This document shows, piece by piece, positions 8,939-16,826 of a stretch of DNA of 64,000 nucleotides (the first letter of the stretch is position 1; each line of letters begins with the position of its first letter). Origin of the DNA: DASWYT01 sp965246875 (GTDB taxonomy: Bacteria; Pseudomonadota; Alphaproteobacteria; Micavibrionales; SZUA-601); assembly GCA_965246875.1 (NCBI GenBank), contig CBDFFU010000003.1, positions 372,001-436,000 on the forward strand. The letters run 5' to 3'. The notes under the pieces are model-generated. The model searched no databases and was not told the DNA's origin. It saw nothing but the letters and a program-made list of their open reading frames with translations. Made by a program: the position numbers and the translations under genes.

Positions 8939-10045
8939 ATGACAAAAATTATCGGCTATGCCGCACAGCATTCGTTTAGTGATCTGGCCCCGATGGACAT
9001 TCAGCGCCGTGAGCCCGTTGGCAACGATGTTGAAATTGACATCCTGTATTGCGGGGTGTGCCACTCCGATGTGCATCAGGCGAAAAACGAGTGGAAGAAT
9101 ACGGTCTATCCGTGCATGCCGGGTCATAAAATCGTCGGGCGGGTGACACGCATGGGGCCAGCGGCGACGCACTATAAAATTGGTGATCTGGTCGGTGTGG
9201 GCTGCATGGTGGATTCGTGCCAGCAGTGTGATGCCTGTGATGAAGGTCTGGAAAATTATTGTGAAGAGGGTTTTACCGGCACCTATAACGGTAACCAACG
9301 CAAACCAGATAAAGAAAACCTGACTTATGGGGGTTATTCCCAAAGCATAGTCGTACGCGAAGATTTCGTGTTGCGTATTCCCGATGGCATGGACGCTGCA
9401 GCGGCAGCACCTTTGCTATGTGCCGGCGTGACGACGTATTCGCCAATGCGTCACTGGAAGGTGGGACAAGGGACAAAAGTCGGCATCATTGGCTTAGGTG
9501 GCTTGGGGCATGTGGCTGTCAAAATCGCAGTGGCGATGGGAGCCGACGTCACAGTCATTACCCGTTCCAAAGACAAAACGGCGGATGCGCTGAAACTCGG
9601 TGCCAAACATGTCATTCATTCTGAAGACAAAGACAGTATGACCATGCATGAGCGCAGCCAGGAGTTTATCCTGAACACGATTCCAGAGGAACATGATCTC
9701 AATCCATACATGATGTTGCTGAAACGCGATGGCACTTTGACTGTTGTGGGCTGCTTTATGCCGTTTACCAAAGCCTTGGATCCGAGCAAATTGCTGATCG
9801 ACCGCAAAAGCTTGGGAACATCGCTGATTGGTGGCATTGCCGAAACGCAGGAGGTGCTGAATTTCTGTGCCGAGCATGACATTTTAGCGGATATTAAAAT
9901 AATTAGCGTCGACAAGATCAATGATGTCTATACAGAAATTGACAAGGGCGAGATTGATTTTCGTTATGTGATTGATATGGGGACACTGAAACATCAGCAG
10001 GCTGAAAAAACGATGTTTGAAAAAGCGGTGGATCTGGTAAGCTGA
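8939..10045 (+). CDS. Zinc-dependent alcohol dehydrogenase (YahK/CAD type)
   Basis: This 368-residue medium-chain dehydrogenase has the catalytic zinc site CGVCHSDVHQ, the GHKIVGRV segment, and the four-cysteine structural zinc site in GCMVDSCQQCDACDEGLENYC. The dinucleotide site is GLGGLGHVAVKIA. The spacing is that of the cinnamyl-alcohol-dehydrogenase/YahK group, usually NADP-dependent aldehyde reductases with broad substrates. The start is the ATG at 8939, preceded by ACGGAG; an earlier ATG at 8915 would add eight residues. It stands downstream of an inverted repeat and just ahead of the NIF3-like small gene. Confidence 0.93.
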   Translation: MTKIIGYAAQHSFSDLAPMDIQRREPVGNDVEIDILYCGVCHSDVHQAKNEWKNTVYPCMPGHKIVGRVTRMGPAATHYKIGDLVGVGCMVDSCQQCDACDEGLENYCEEGFTGTYNGNQRKPDKENLTYGGYSQSIVVREDFVLRIPDGMDAAAAAPLLCAGVTTYSPMRHWKVGQGTKVGIIGLGGLGHVAVKIAVAMGADVTVITRSKDKTADALKLGAKHVIHSEDKDSMTMHERSQEFILNTIPEEHDLNPYMMLLKRDGTLTVVGCFMPFTKALDPSKLLIDRKSLGTSLIGGIAETQEVLNFCAEHDILADIKIISVDKINDVYTEIDKGEIDFRYVIDMGTLKHQQAEKTMFEKAVDLVS

Positions 10046-10075
10046 TTTTATTCAAGTCTGCCGAAAGTTTTGTCC

Positions 10076-10414
10076 ATGACGCGTCTGTTTAAGCTGATCG
10101 TCCATATTCCACTGTCACATGCCGATGCTATGCGTCAGGCGGTTGGTGACGCCGGCGGCGGCCAGGCAGGGCCTTATTCGCATTGTTCGTTTTCCGTGCG
10201 CGGCACAGGTCGCTTCAAGGTTGGCTATGACGCCAATCCCCATATCGGAACGCCGGGGTCATATGATGAAGTCGAAGAAGAATGCATTGAAGTCAGCCAT
10301 ATCGCGCTGGATGTTGTGGCCGATGTGATTCAAGCCATGCAAAACGCGCATCCTTATGAGGAAACGGCTTATCAGTTGTTTGAGATGGTTAACGTGGAAG
10401 ATCTAAAAGGGTAG
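10076..10414 (+). CDS. YqfO/NIF3 C-terminal-domain-like small protein
   Basis: A 112-residue stand-alone version of the CutA-like domain found inserted in or fused to NIF3/YqfO proteins. The landmarks are the start FKLIVHIP, the GAGGG-like turn (here DAGGGQAGPYSHCSFSVRGTGRF), and the C-terminal HPYEETAYQLF motif, which is highly characteristic. The biochemical role of the isolated domain is not established. The ATG at 10076 is preferred over the TTG at 10070. It follows the dehydrogenase by 30 bases and may be co-transcribed. Confidence 0.85.
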   Translation: MTRLFKLIVHIPLSHADAMRQAVGDAGGGQAGPYSHCSFSVRGTGRFKVGYDANPHIGTPGSYDEVEEECIEVSHIALDVVADVIQAMQNAHPYEETAYQLFEMVNVEDLKG

Positions 10415-10420
10415 AGTTCT

Positions 10421-10951
10421 TTACGCTTTTGCTTCGACGATGCGTTTTAAATCGGCCAGCCCTTGTTCAAATTGACCACCGACCATCTTCTCGCAATTCA
10501 TGATCAGGCCCATGGCTTTTGCTATGAAGTTAGCAGGGCCAAACATCGTCCATGTCACGATCGTATTGTCACCGTCTGGTTTAAACAAAAATTCCGTTGT
10601 ATTCGTGCCAGGCATCGGTTTGATGAAATCGAGGCGAAAGATGATCAACTCATTTGGCTTGCTGTCAGTAATCGTGCTGCTGCCTTGGCCGCTTTTTGTA
10701 CCCGTCCAGCGTGTGATGGCACCAACGCCACTGTCAGGTCCTGCAAAACCATACTGCGCTTGCGGGTCCATCTTGACCCATGGCGACCAGGCTTGCCAGT
10801 TTTTAACGGTGTTGATATGTGAAAAAATAGTGGCAGCGGGTGCAGCGATAGTGATCGAACGCGACACACGAAAGGTATCCGGCTGCATGATGATTACAAC
10901 GATCAGCACAATGATCAGAACAGCGGCAATCGCCAGAATTTTGATTAACAT
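10421..10951 (-). CDS. Membrane-anchored SRPBCC (polyketide cyclase-like) protein
   Basis: One N-terminal hydrophobic helix (residues about 4-23) anchors a single START/SRPBCC ligand-binding domain of about 150 residues. The domain opens with the typical strand and helix RSITIAAPAATIFSHINTVKNWQAWSPW. A WTMFGPANFIAKAMGL segment and a long C-terminal helix complete the fold. Members bind hydrophobic ligands; the ligand is unknown here. It lies 19 bases downstream of a second SRPBCC gene on the same strand, suggesting an operon. Confidence 0.85.
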   Translation of the reverse strand: MLIKILAIAAVLIIVLIVVIIMQPDTFRVSRSITIAAPAATIFSHINTVKNWQAWSPWVKMDPQAQYGFAGPDSGVGAITRWTGTKSGQGSSTITDSKPNELIIFRLDFIKPMPGTNTTEFLFKPDGDNTIVTWTMFGPANFIAKAMGLIMNCEKMVGGQFEQGLADLKRIVEAKA

Positions 10952-10970
10952 TATTCAACTCCCATTATTA

Positions 10971-11480
10971 TTAAAGCGTCGCCAGATAGGCGGCCAATTG
11001 ATCAAGCGTCCCACCAAAACCGATTTTCATGGACGGATGCATCATTTTGAATGTCGCCAGTTCGTCACTGTTTGCATTCAGCGGCCCGCCGTGTAACGTC
11101 ACCGTGGTTTTGCCATCTTGTTCCGCAAACGTCACATGGTTCAACACTTCCAGCGGCCAGCTGCTGCTGAACGGGGCGCGGGTAATGGTGCCGGCCGGAT
11201 CGGAAAAGGAATTGACGAAAATAATCGTGTCAGGCGCGGTCATAGCGCGGTAGTGAAAAATGCCCCACATCTCCTGACCCATCGGATTAGTGAGCTGGTA
11301 ATGAAACATGCCGCCCGGTTTGAACTCCAGAGTTTTGACGTCAATTGTCATCCCCTTCGGCCCCCACCATTGCGCCAATGCAGCCTGATCAGCCCAGGCC
11401 TTGTAAACCACATCACGCGGCGCATCGAATGTGCGGCTGATGCTGAATTCAACGTCGACGGGGTAGGGAGATGTGGTCAT
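10971..11480 (-). CDS. SRPBCC / AHSA1-domain protein
   Basis: A cytoplasmic single-domain protein of the activator-of-Hsp90-ATPase-like (AHSA1) START family. The opening EFSISRTFDAPRDVVYKAWADQAALAQWWGPKG is textbook for these proteins, and the C-terminal helix carries GFGGTLDQLAAYL. Such genes are often next to an ArsR regulator; none is present. I chose the ATG at 11480; a GTG/ATG region up to 11519 would add 13 residues. It is probably transcribed together with the following SRPBCC gene. Confidence 0.88.
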   Translation of the reverse strand: MTTSPYPVDVEFSISRTFDAPRDVVYKAWADQAALAQWWGPKGMTIDVKTLEFKPGGMFHYQLTNPMGQEMWGIFHYRAMTAPDTIIFVNSFSDPAGTITRAPFSSSWPLEVLNHVTFAEQDGKTTVTLHGGPLNANSDELATFKMMHPSMKIGFGGTLDQLAAYLATL

Positions 11481-11598
11481 GGGCCTGTAGTGTCCTTTAA
11501 TGTTCACCACATTGTACAATTTTGGACATTATAAATAAATGTATTTTTGAATATTAATATCATTGCATAAAAACTATATATAGCATAATATACCGCGC

Positions 11599-12825
11599 AT
11601 GTTTTTGTTATCCCCACCTGTTGATTCTATTGGCTGTCAAGCAGATCTGCGTGTTGTAACAGAGTTGCGAAACATTGTGCAACATGGTCACCAAGAAGAG
11701 GCATTGAAATATCTGACACATGTCGGAAATAGTTTATCCAGAAAAAATGATAACCTGCCGTATGCCGGATTGTCTTCAACAGCATTGTATAATCTAACGG
11801 TTTGCTTCATGAATAGTTTGCCGCCGCCGACAGAACGAAAAAAGTTTGCGTCGGAGCATATATCAGCTGTTACGAATTTTCTAAGCCATGCTGATTACAC
11901 ACCAGATCATGAAGATTTAATTGTTACGCAGGCTTGTATCATGAGCAAGGTTGCTATTGTGGCTGAACTTCCACAACGAGAGTGGATGCAAAAGTCACGA
12001 CCACATCGATTGCGCCATTTAGAAAATATTGTTAAGGCTACAGATTATTTAATGGTCAAAGACGGTCATATAGAAAAAGAACCTATCCGCACTTCACCTT
12101 TTATTTTTGATGAAAAAGCTATTCCACTAACTAAACGGCACAGGTCAAAGTTTTTGGACGTCGGTGCCTATTATGATCCACAATTCGGATCTACAACATA
12201 TGCGTATTACAAAGATTATGATGTTCTTGATAAGCAAGCACAAACCTATGAACTGCTGATTCATGAAGAAAGTCATGGTATTGACTTCAGGAATGCAAAA
12301 GAAAGTGCTGGGCAAGTATTTAAATTAAAAGATTATATAACTGATTCTGACCTCAGAGATTTAAGCTATAGTGTTTTAGGTATCTTTGAAGACAACATGA
12401 AATGTTTTCCGGGAAAACTTGCGAATAAGGAAAAGGCTGTTAAGCAAATCTATCGGGCTTGTGTAGCTGAACGTGTTGCTTATTACGGTAACGATATTTT
12501 TCATGAAACATCGCAAGATATGACGATTGATGATGCCTTGAGTTTGAAAAAAGATTTAAAGAATTGTCCTGAGCAGCATATCTGGCTAGTTGAAAGTATA
12601 GATGAAAAAATTCGCAAGTATAAAATTGTCGGTTCGATGTCTAAAAATGACAAAGGCAAAATTGGCATTGTAGAAGCAATGTATGCACTAGCAGAAAATT
12701 TCAACATGTTCGATGAGAAGAAAAACAGTAAACTGCCATTTTTGGAGCAGCTAGCTTATAAAGCATTGAATATTCCTCAGCCAGCGTCAAAACAAAAAAA
12801 GCCCTCTCTTGTGAAAGGGCTTTAA
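11599..12825 (+). CDS. Orphan protein with an HEESH zinc-metallopeptidase-like motif
   Basis: I do not recognise this 408-residue protein. It is largely helical with no signal peptide or membrane helix. Residues 222-226 read HEESH, within LLIHEESHGIDF, a good HExxH zinc-protease context (hydrophobic residues before, small residue after). About 65 residues later, E291 in VAERVAY could be the third ligand, as in gluzincin-like peptidases. The gene is richer in A and T than its neighbours. Its final codons and stop lie inside a hairpin terminator. It is bordered by convergent and divergent core genes and seems to be transcribed alone. Peptidase activity is inference. Confidence 0.6.
   Translation: MFLLSPPVDSIGCQADLRVVTELRNIVQHGHQEEALKYLTHVGNSLSRKNDNLPYAGLSSTALYNLTVCFMNSLPPPTERKKFASEHISAVTNFLSHADYTPDHEDLIVTQACIMSKVAIVAELPQREWMQKSRPHRLRHLENIVKATDYLMVKDGHIEKEPIRTSPFIFDEKAIPLTKRHRSKFLDVGAYYDPQFGSTTYAYYKDYDVLDKQAQTYELLIHEESHGIDFRNAKESAGQVFKLKDYITDSDLRDLSYSVLGIFEDNMKCFPGKLANKEKAVKQIYRACVAERVAYYGNDIFHETSQDMTIDDALSLKKDLKNCPEQHIWLVESIDEKIRKYKIVGSMSKNDKGKIGIVEAMYALAENFNMFDEKKNSKLPFLEQLAYKALNIPQPASKQKKPSLVKGL
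12798..12823 (+). terminator. Terminator overlapping the end of the HEESH gene
   Basis: AAAGCCC at 12798-12804 pairs with GGGCTTT at 12817-12823, with a 12-base loop. The stem includes the last codons and the first base of the TAA stop, so the terminator is part of the coding sequence. Only a short T-run follows. Confidence 0.6.
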
Positions 12826-12838
12826 TGCTCATTCAATA

Positions 12839-13270
12839 TTATTTATGCACCGCAGCCGCAGCGTGTGGCATAGGCGGTGGAGGAGACATGGAGGATGCCT
12901 CGTCTTTGCCCATGGGAGGAGGCGGTGGTGGCATTTCACCGGCCATCTCTGGTGGTGGTAATGCTTCATGACCATCGTGGGTCATGGCCATCGGCGGCGG
13001 CGGTTTCGGGATGCCTTTGGCAATCATACAGGCATCCATGGCAGCATGATCCGGTTTGCCCGTTGCATCTTTGGCGACTGAGCCGCTACAGCTGGCTATT
13101 GCGGCTTCGATCATTGCTTTATCGGGCATGACACCAGGTGCAGAGGAAGACGATTTTACCATTTCACTGCTGGAGGATGAGGTCGTGGTACTGACAACAT
13201 CCGCGGCAAAGGCGCCGCTGGCGAAACAGGTGGTCAGAAAAAGGGCCGCAAAAAAATTAGATGAACGCAT
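12839..13270 (-). CDS. Exported Ser/Pro-rich small protein
   Basis: A 143-residue protein with a clear signal peptide (cleavage after GAFAA), a Ser-rich linker, a small central domain with two cysteines (ASCSG and DACMIAKGIP) that could form a disulfide, and a tail of repeated PPPP runs rich in Met, His and Ala. A strong AGGAG precedes the ATG. I do not recognise a family. The central part is loosely similar in style to the exported protein at 60081 (paired cysteines, conserved DAC). It is presumably periplasmic. Confidence 0.7.
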   Translation of the reverse strand: MRSSNFFAALFLTTCFASGAFAADVVSTTTSSSSSEMVKSSSSAPGVMPDKAMIEAAIASCSGSVAKDATGKPDHAAMDACMIAKGIPKPPPPMAMTHDGHEALPPPEMAGEMPPPPPPMGKDEASSMSPPPPMPHAAAAVHK

Positions 13271-13394
13271 GAGAACTCCTAAACGGGGGCAGATTATTTA
13301 TGATATGACATAATGTTGAACAAGCTGTTAAGCCGGTTCTGGTCGAGTCAGGATTGGTTTTGTATAGTGATATTGCAAACAAAGTGAGTGTGTG

Positions 13395-13847
13395 ATGATA
13401 CCATGTCGCGAATTAAAACCAGCCGACCGTGAAGCAGCAATTGATATCATTGCTGCCTGCTTTGGTGAAACAAAACGGCAAGCCGGGGCAGAGGATATTG
13501 AGTCATCACTAAGTCAGGATAGCTATCGCGCCACGACATTTGTGGCGACCGATGCGCAAGGTCAAATAATTGGTATGATCCAGTCGATCAGTGGCTATAT
13601 CGCGTTTAACTTACGCTGTTTCGCCTGGCTGGCTGTATTGCCCGACTATCGAGGCAAGGGTATTGGCAAACTCTTGTTACACCATGCCGAGCAGCAAGCA
13701 ATTACAGAGCATTTCGCCGGTCACGCCGGCACGTTCATGCTATCAGCACAATTTCATCCACCTTACTATGAGTCAGTTGGATATCATAGTGGCGGCGTGA
13801 CGCATGACGGCAATCCCATTCTGGTGAAACATTATCAACCGGATTAA
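13395..13847 (+). CDS. GNAT-family N-acetyltransferase
   Basis: A 150-residue single-domain acetyltransferase. The acetyl-CoA-binding motif A is visible as LAVLPDYRGKGIGKLLLHHAEQ (V-x-P-x-x-R/G-x-G-x-G). The N-terminal CRELKPADREAAIDIIAACFGE and a C-terminal YYESVGYHSGG segment are also typical. The substrate is unknown. It has an ATG at 13395 directly after a GTG at 13392. It precedes the polysaccharide cluster but shows no sign of belonging to it. Confidence 0.85.
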   Translation: MIPCRELKPADREAAIDIIAACFGETKRQAGAEDIESSLSQDSYRATTFVATDAQGQIIGMIQSISGYIAFNLRCFAWLAVLPDYRGKGIGKLLLHHAEQQAITEHFAGHAGTFMLSAQFHPPYYESVGYHSGGVTHDGNPILVKHYQPD

Positions 13848-13914
13848 AATTGTCTTTTGGTCTGATCCTGTTACGATTAGCCATCTTTAAAATAGTTTTA
13901 TAAGAGAATTTACC

Positions 13915-14487
13915 ATGTCAGACGCCGTGTTTATCCATGAAAGCGCCTATGTCGATGAGCCGACGACAATAGGCGTGGGATCAAAAGTGTGGCACTTCGC
14001 GCATATTCTGCCGCGCTGTACCATCGGGACGAACGTGACTATCGGGCAAAACGTTGTGGTTGGCCCGGATGTGACGATTGGCAACAATTGCAAGATCCAA
14101 AACAATGTCAGCGTCTATAAGGGCGTCGAACTGGAAGATGGCGTGTTTTGCGGCCCGAGTTGCGTGTTTACCAATGTCAATAATCCGCGTTCCGAAATTA
14201 ACCGCCAAGGCGAATTTCGTGCGACGCCAGTGCGTCGTGGCGCGACGATTGGCGCGAATGCCACCATCGTGTGCGGCCATGAATTGGGCGCCTATTGTTT
14301 TATCGCCGCCGGTGCCGTCGTCACCAAAGACGTGCCGCCCTTTGCCTTGATGGCCGGCGTTCCCGCCAAACGTATCGGCTGGGTCAGCCATGATTGTGAA
14401 AAACTCGGGCCGGACCTGGTCTGCCGGGCCACCGGACGGCGTTATCGTGAAACCGGCAAAGACCGCCTGGAAGAAATTACCGGCTGA
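13915..14487 (+). CDS. wbpD: WbpD/WlbB-like sugar N-acetyltransferase
   Basis: A left-handed beta-helix acetyltransferase of 190 residues with many hexapeptide repeats (IGVGSKVW, IGTNVTIGQNVVVGPDVTIGNNCKI). The segment FTNVNNPRSEINRQ and the end AGVPAKRIGWVS are typical of WbpD/WlbB. These enzymes acetylate the 3-amino group of UDP-2-acetamido-3-amino-2,3-dideoxyglucuronate using acetyl-CoA. The pathway partners (WbpE-, WbpB- and WbpA-like) follow within 4 kb, which strongly supports this role. It is convergent with the aminotransferase gene, with which it abuts exactly at 14487/14488. Confidence 0.9.
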   Translation: MSDAVFIHESAYVDEPTTIGVGSKVWHFAHILPRCTIGTNVTIGQNVVVGPDVTIGNNCKIQNNVSVYKGVELEDGVFCGPSCVFTNVNNPRSEINRQGEFRATPVRRGATIGANATIVCGHELGAYCFIAAGAVVTKDVPPFALMAGVPAKRIGWVSHDCEKLGPDLVCRATGRRYRETGKDRLEEITG

Positions 14488-15672
14488 TTACGCGCTGATG
14501 GCAGCTGTGGCAGACACATTTGCTTTCTGCTTCATCACGGGCAACACTTCACGCACACAATTAATAATGTAATCCTGTGTTGCGGTATCCATGTATGGAT
14601 GCATCGGCAGGCTCAACACTTGTGCTGCCAGTTTTTCAGCCACCGGCAAGATGTTCGTCGCGCGCGGGAAATGCTGGTAGGCCGTTTGCTGATGCAACGG
14701 TTTGGGATAATACACCGCCGTTGGCACACCTTTGGCCTTCAGCTGTTCTGCGACACCATCACGATCCATACCTTCAATGCGCAACGTGTATTGCGCCCAG
14801 CTGGAGGTATTGTCGGCACGTAAGGTTGGTGTGATCGCCACATCGCTCAAGGCTTCGTTGTAACGTGTAGCGACTTTTTGGCGGTCAAGCAATTCCTGTG
14901 GAAACAGTTTCAGTTTCTCGATTAGTACCGCGGCCTGCAGGGTATCCAGACGGGCGTTCAAACCGATACGCGCATTGTCGTATTTGTGCGTGCCTTTGCC
15001 GTGCACGCGAATGGACTGCAAGGTCTGCGCCAAGGCATCGTCGTCGGTAAAACACGCGCCGCCGTCGCCATAGCAACCCAGTGGTTTGGCCGGGAAAAAG
15101 CTGGTGGCGGTGGCCAGACCAATCGTGCCGACATCGCGGCCCTGGTACGACGCGCCAAAGCTTTGTGCGGCATCAGCCAGCAACCACACATCATGCTTGG
15201 CGCAAATCGCCTCAATCTCGGTGTAATCGGCAGGCTGGCCAAACAGGTCGACGCTGATGACGCAACGCGGCGTCAAATTATTGTCACGCGTCACTTTAAT
15301 CGCTTGTTGCAAGCTTTTGCTGCACATGTTGAAGCTGTCAGGTTGAATATCGACCATGACCGGCGTCGCGCCGCACAACGCCACCGCTTCGGCCGTCGCG
15401 GCAAAGGTAAAGGTTGGCACAAAGACGGCGTCACCCGGACCGATATTTTTCGCCATCAAAATCATCACCAGTGCATCGGTGCCATTGGCACAGGAAATAC
15501 AATGTTTGGCACCGCAAAAATCCGCCAGCTGTTTTTCAAGCGCTGCAACTTCCGGCCCCATGATATAGCCACCGTGATTGACGACATCTAAAATCGCCGT
15601 GTCGACAGCCTGACCCATTTTGAGGCGCTGGGCGTTGAGGTCGATGAATTGAATCGGATCTTGGCGGGTCAT
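14488..15672 (-). CDS. wbpE: WbpE/WlbC-like sugar 3-aminotransferase (DegT family)
   Basis: A PLP-dependent DegT/DnrJ/EryC1/StrS aminotransferase of 394 residues. The PLP lysine lies in TSFFPAKPLGCYGDGGA, and ADAAQSFGA supplies the Asp that contacts the pyridine nitrogen. The opening IQFIDLNAQRLKMGQ and the SFFPAKPLG form are those of WbpE/WlbC, which transaminate the 3-keto UDP-GlcNAc uronate made by WbpB with glutamate as donor. It follows the WbpB-like gene on the same strand by 23 bases and is surely co-transcribed with it. Confidence 0.92.
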   Translation of the reverse strand: MTRQDPIQFIDLNAQRLKMGQAVDTAILDVVNHGGYIMGPEVAALEKQLADFCGAKHCISCANGTDALVMILMAKNIGPGDAVFVPTFTFAATAEAVALCGATPVMVDIQPDSFNMCSKSLQQAIKVTRDNNLTPRCVISVDLFGQPADYTEIEAICAKHDVWLLADAAQSFGASYQGRDVGTIGLATATSFFPAKPLGCYGDGGACFTDDDALAQTLQSIRVHGKGTHKYDNARIGLNARLDTLQAAVLIEKLKLFPQELLDRQKVATRYNEALSDVAITPTLRADNTSSWAQYTLRIEGMDRDGVAEQLKAKGVPTAVYYPKPLHQQTAYQHFPRATNILPVAEKLAAQVLSLPMHPYMDTATQDYIINCVREVLPVMKQKANVSATAAISA

Positions 15673-15695
15673 GTGGTCATTCTTTCTGTGTAAAA

Positions 15696-16682
15696 CTAGG
15701 CGGCTTTGGCAAGTATGTGCGGCTGCTGACCGGTCTGGGCCAGAATGCGCAACACGCGCAAGCCTTCATGCCCATCAGTTAATGGTGTTGTGTTATTGGC
15801 AATGCAATCGACGAAATGCCGGCACTCGGCGCGCAGCGGTTCGCTCTCTGTAACATCGATCAAAACAGCATCGTTCTTGGTCAAGGTTGGTGGCGTTGTC
15901 GTGGTATCCATGCCATGCGGATAAACTTTCAGTTTTTCCGCGAATGGCAGGCTGTCTTCGAATACCGCCATGCCTTTGTCACCGATCACGGTCAGACGCT
16001 GCTCTTTAAACGGGCTGAGCCACGACGTGTGAATATGGGCGGTGACATTGTTCGGAAAGGTCAGATCGATAAAGCCGATATCGGCAATGCCGGGTTGCAG
16101 CACCGCGTTCGATGAATGCGTGACAGACGTCGGTTCGGTGCCGGTCAACGCCATGATCATCGACAGATCGTGTGGTGCAAAACTCCACAGCACGTTTTCT
16201 TCATGCCGGATTTTACCGAGGCTCATGCGGTTGGAATCGATATGACGGATCGTGCCAAGTGTGCCCTCCGTCACCAGTTTCTTGAGAGCTGTGAAACACG
16301 GATGATAATTGAGAATATGGCCCACCATCAGACGGCGGTCCTGTTTCGCGGCAGCGGCAATAATTTTCTCGGCGTCAGGAATAGTCAAGGCCAGCGGTTT
16401 TTCCACAAACAGATGTTTGCCGGCCGCCAGAGCTTCCAGCGCCATCGGTGCATGCAACGCGGCAGGTGTCGCCAACGCAATGCCGGTAACGGCGGGATCA
16501 GCCAGCAGTTCGGCCCAGCTTTTAGCCGGCACGTTATACTGTGTGGCGAATTGGCTGGCGGTATCAGGATTGGCATCGGACACAGCGGCCAGAGCATCAA
16601 GACCGGCAAAGGCTTTGATGAGATTTTTGCCCCAGTAGCCACAGCCACTGACAGCAATTTTAATCGTTTGAGAGTTCGTCAT
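15696..16682 (-). CDS. wbpB: WbpB/WlbA-like UDP-GlcNAcA 3-dehydrogenase (Gfo/Idh/MocA)
   Basis: A 328-residue oxidoreductase with an N-terminal Rossmann fold (VSGCGYWGKNLIKAF), the family signature GKHLFVEKPLALT with the catalytic EKP Lys, and a C-terminal alpha/beta domain carrying SFAPHDLSMI with the usual His. WbpB oxidises C3 of UDP-N-acetylglucosaminuronate with NAD in the cytoplasm. It is the first gene of a two-gene operon with the WbpE-like aminotransferase and is divergent from the WbpA-like dehydrogenase, giving a shared 144-base promoter region. Confidence 0.92.
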   Translation of the reverse strand: MTNSQTIKIAVSGCGYWGKNLIKAFAGLDALAAVSDANPDTASQFATQYNVPAKSWAELLADPAVTGIALATPAALHAPMALEALAAGKHLFVEKPLALTIPDAEKIIAAAAKQDRRLMVGHILNYHPCFTALKKLVTEGTLGTIRHIDSNRMSLGKIRHEENVLWSFAPHDLSMIMALTGTEPTSVTHSSNAVLQPGIADIGFIDLTFPNNVTAHIHTSWLSPFKEQRLTVIGDKGMAVFEDSLPFAEKLKVYPHGMDTTTTPPTLTKNDAVLIDVTESEPLRAECRHFVDCIANNTTPLTDGHEGLRVLRILAQTGQQPHILAKAA

Positions 16683-16757
16683 GGCGGCGATTATGGGTGA
16701 TTCCGCGCCTAAAAAAAAGAAAATTATGTGCCGTTTCTAAAGAAAATGTGAATTTTA

Positions 16758-16787
16758 TTGACTTGAACCCGTCAAAAGGTTTATGAA
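16758..16787 (+). promoter_or_regulatory. Candidate promoter of the WbpA-like gene
   Basis: TTGACT at 16758-16763 and TATGAA at 16782-16787 are separated by 18 bases, a fair sigma-70-type pair lying 40 bases before the ATG at 16827. This is pattern evidence only. Confidence 0.4.
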
Positions 16788-16826
16788 TAGCGCATTCCTT
16801 ACACATGCTGCCGATCGTGGGTCTTT

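Noticed and set aside
14986..16700. Plus-strand frames opposite the WbpE- and WbpB-like genes
   Set aside because: Both minus-strand genes carry full catalytic motifs; the plus frames are Arg/His/Gln-rich, typical of antisense reading.
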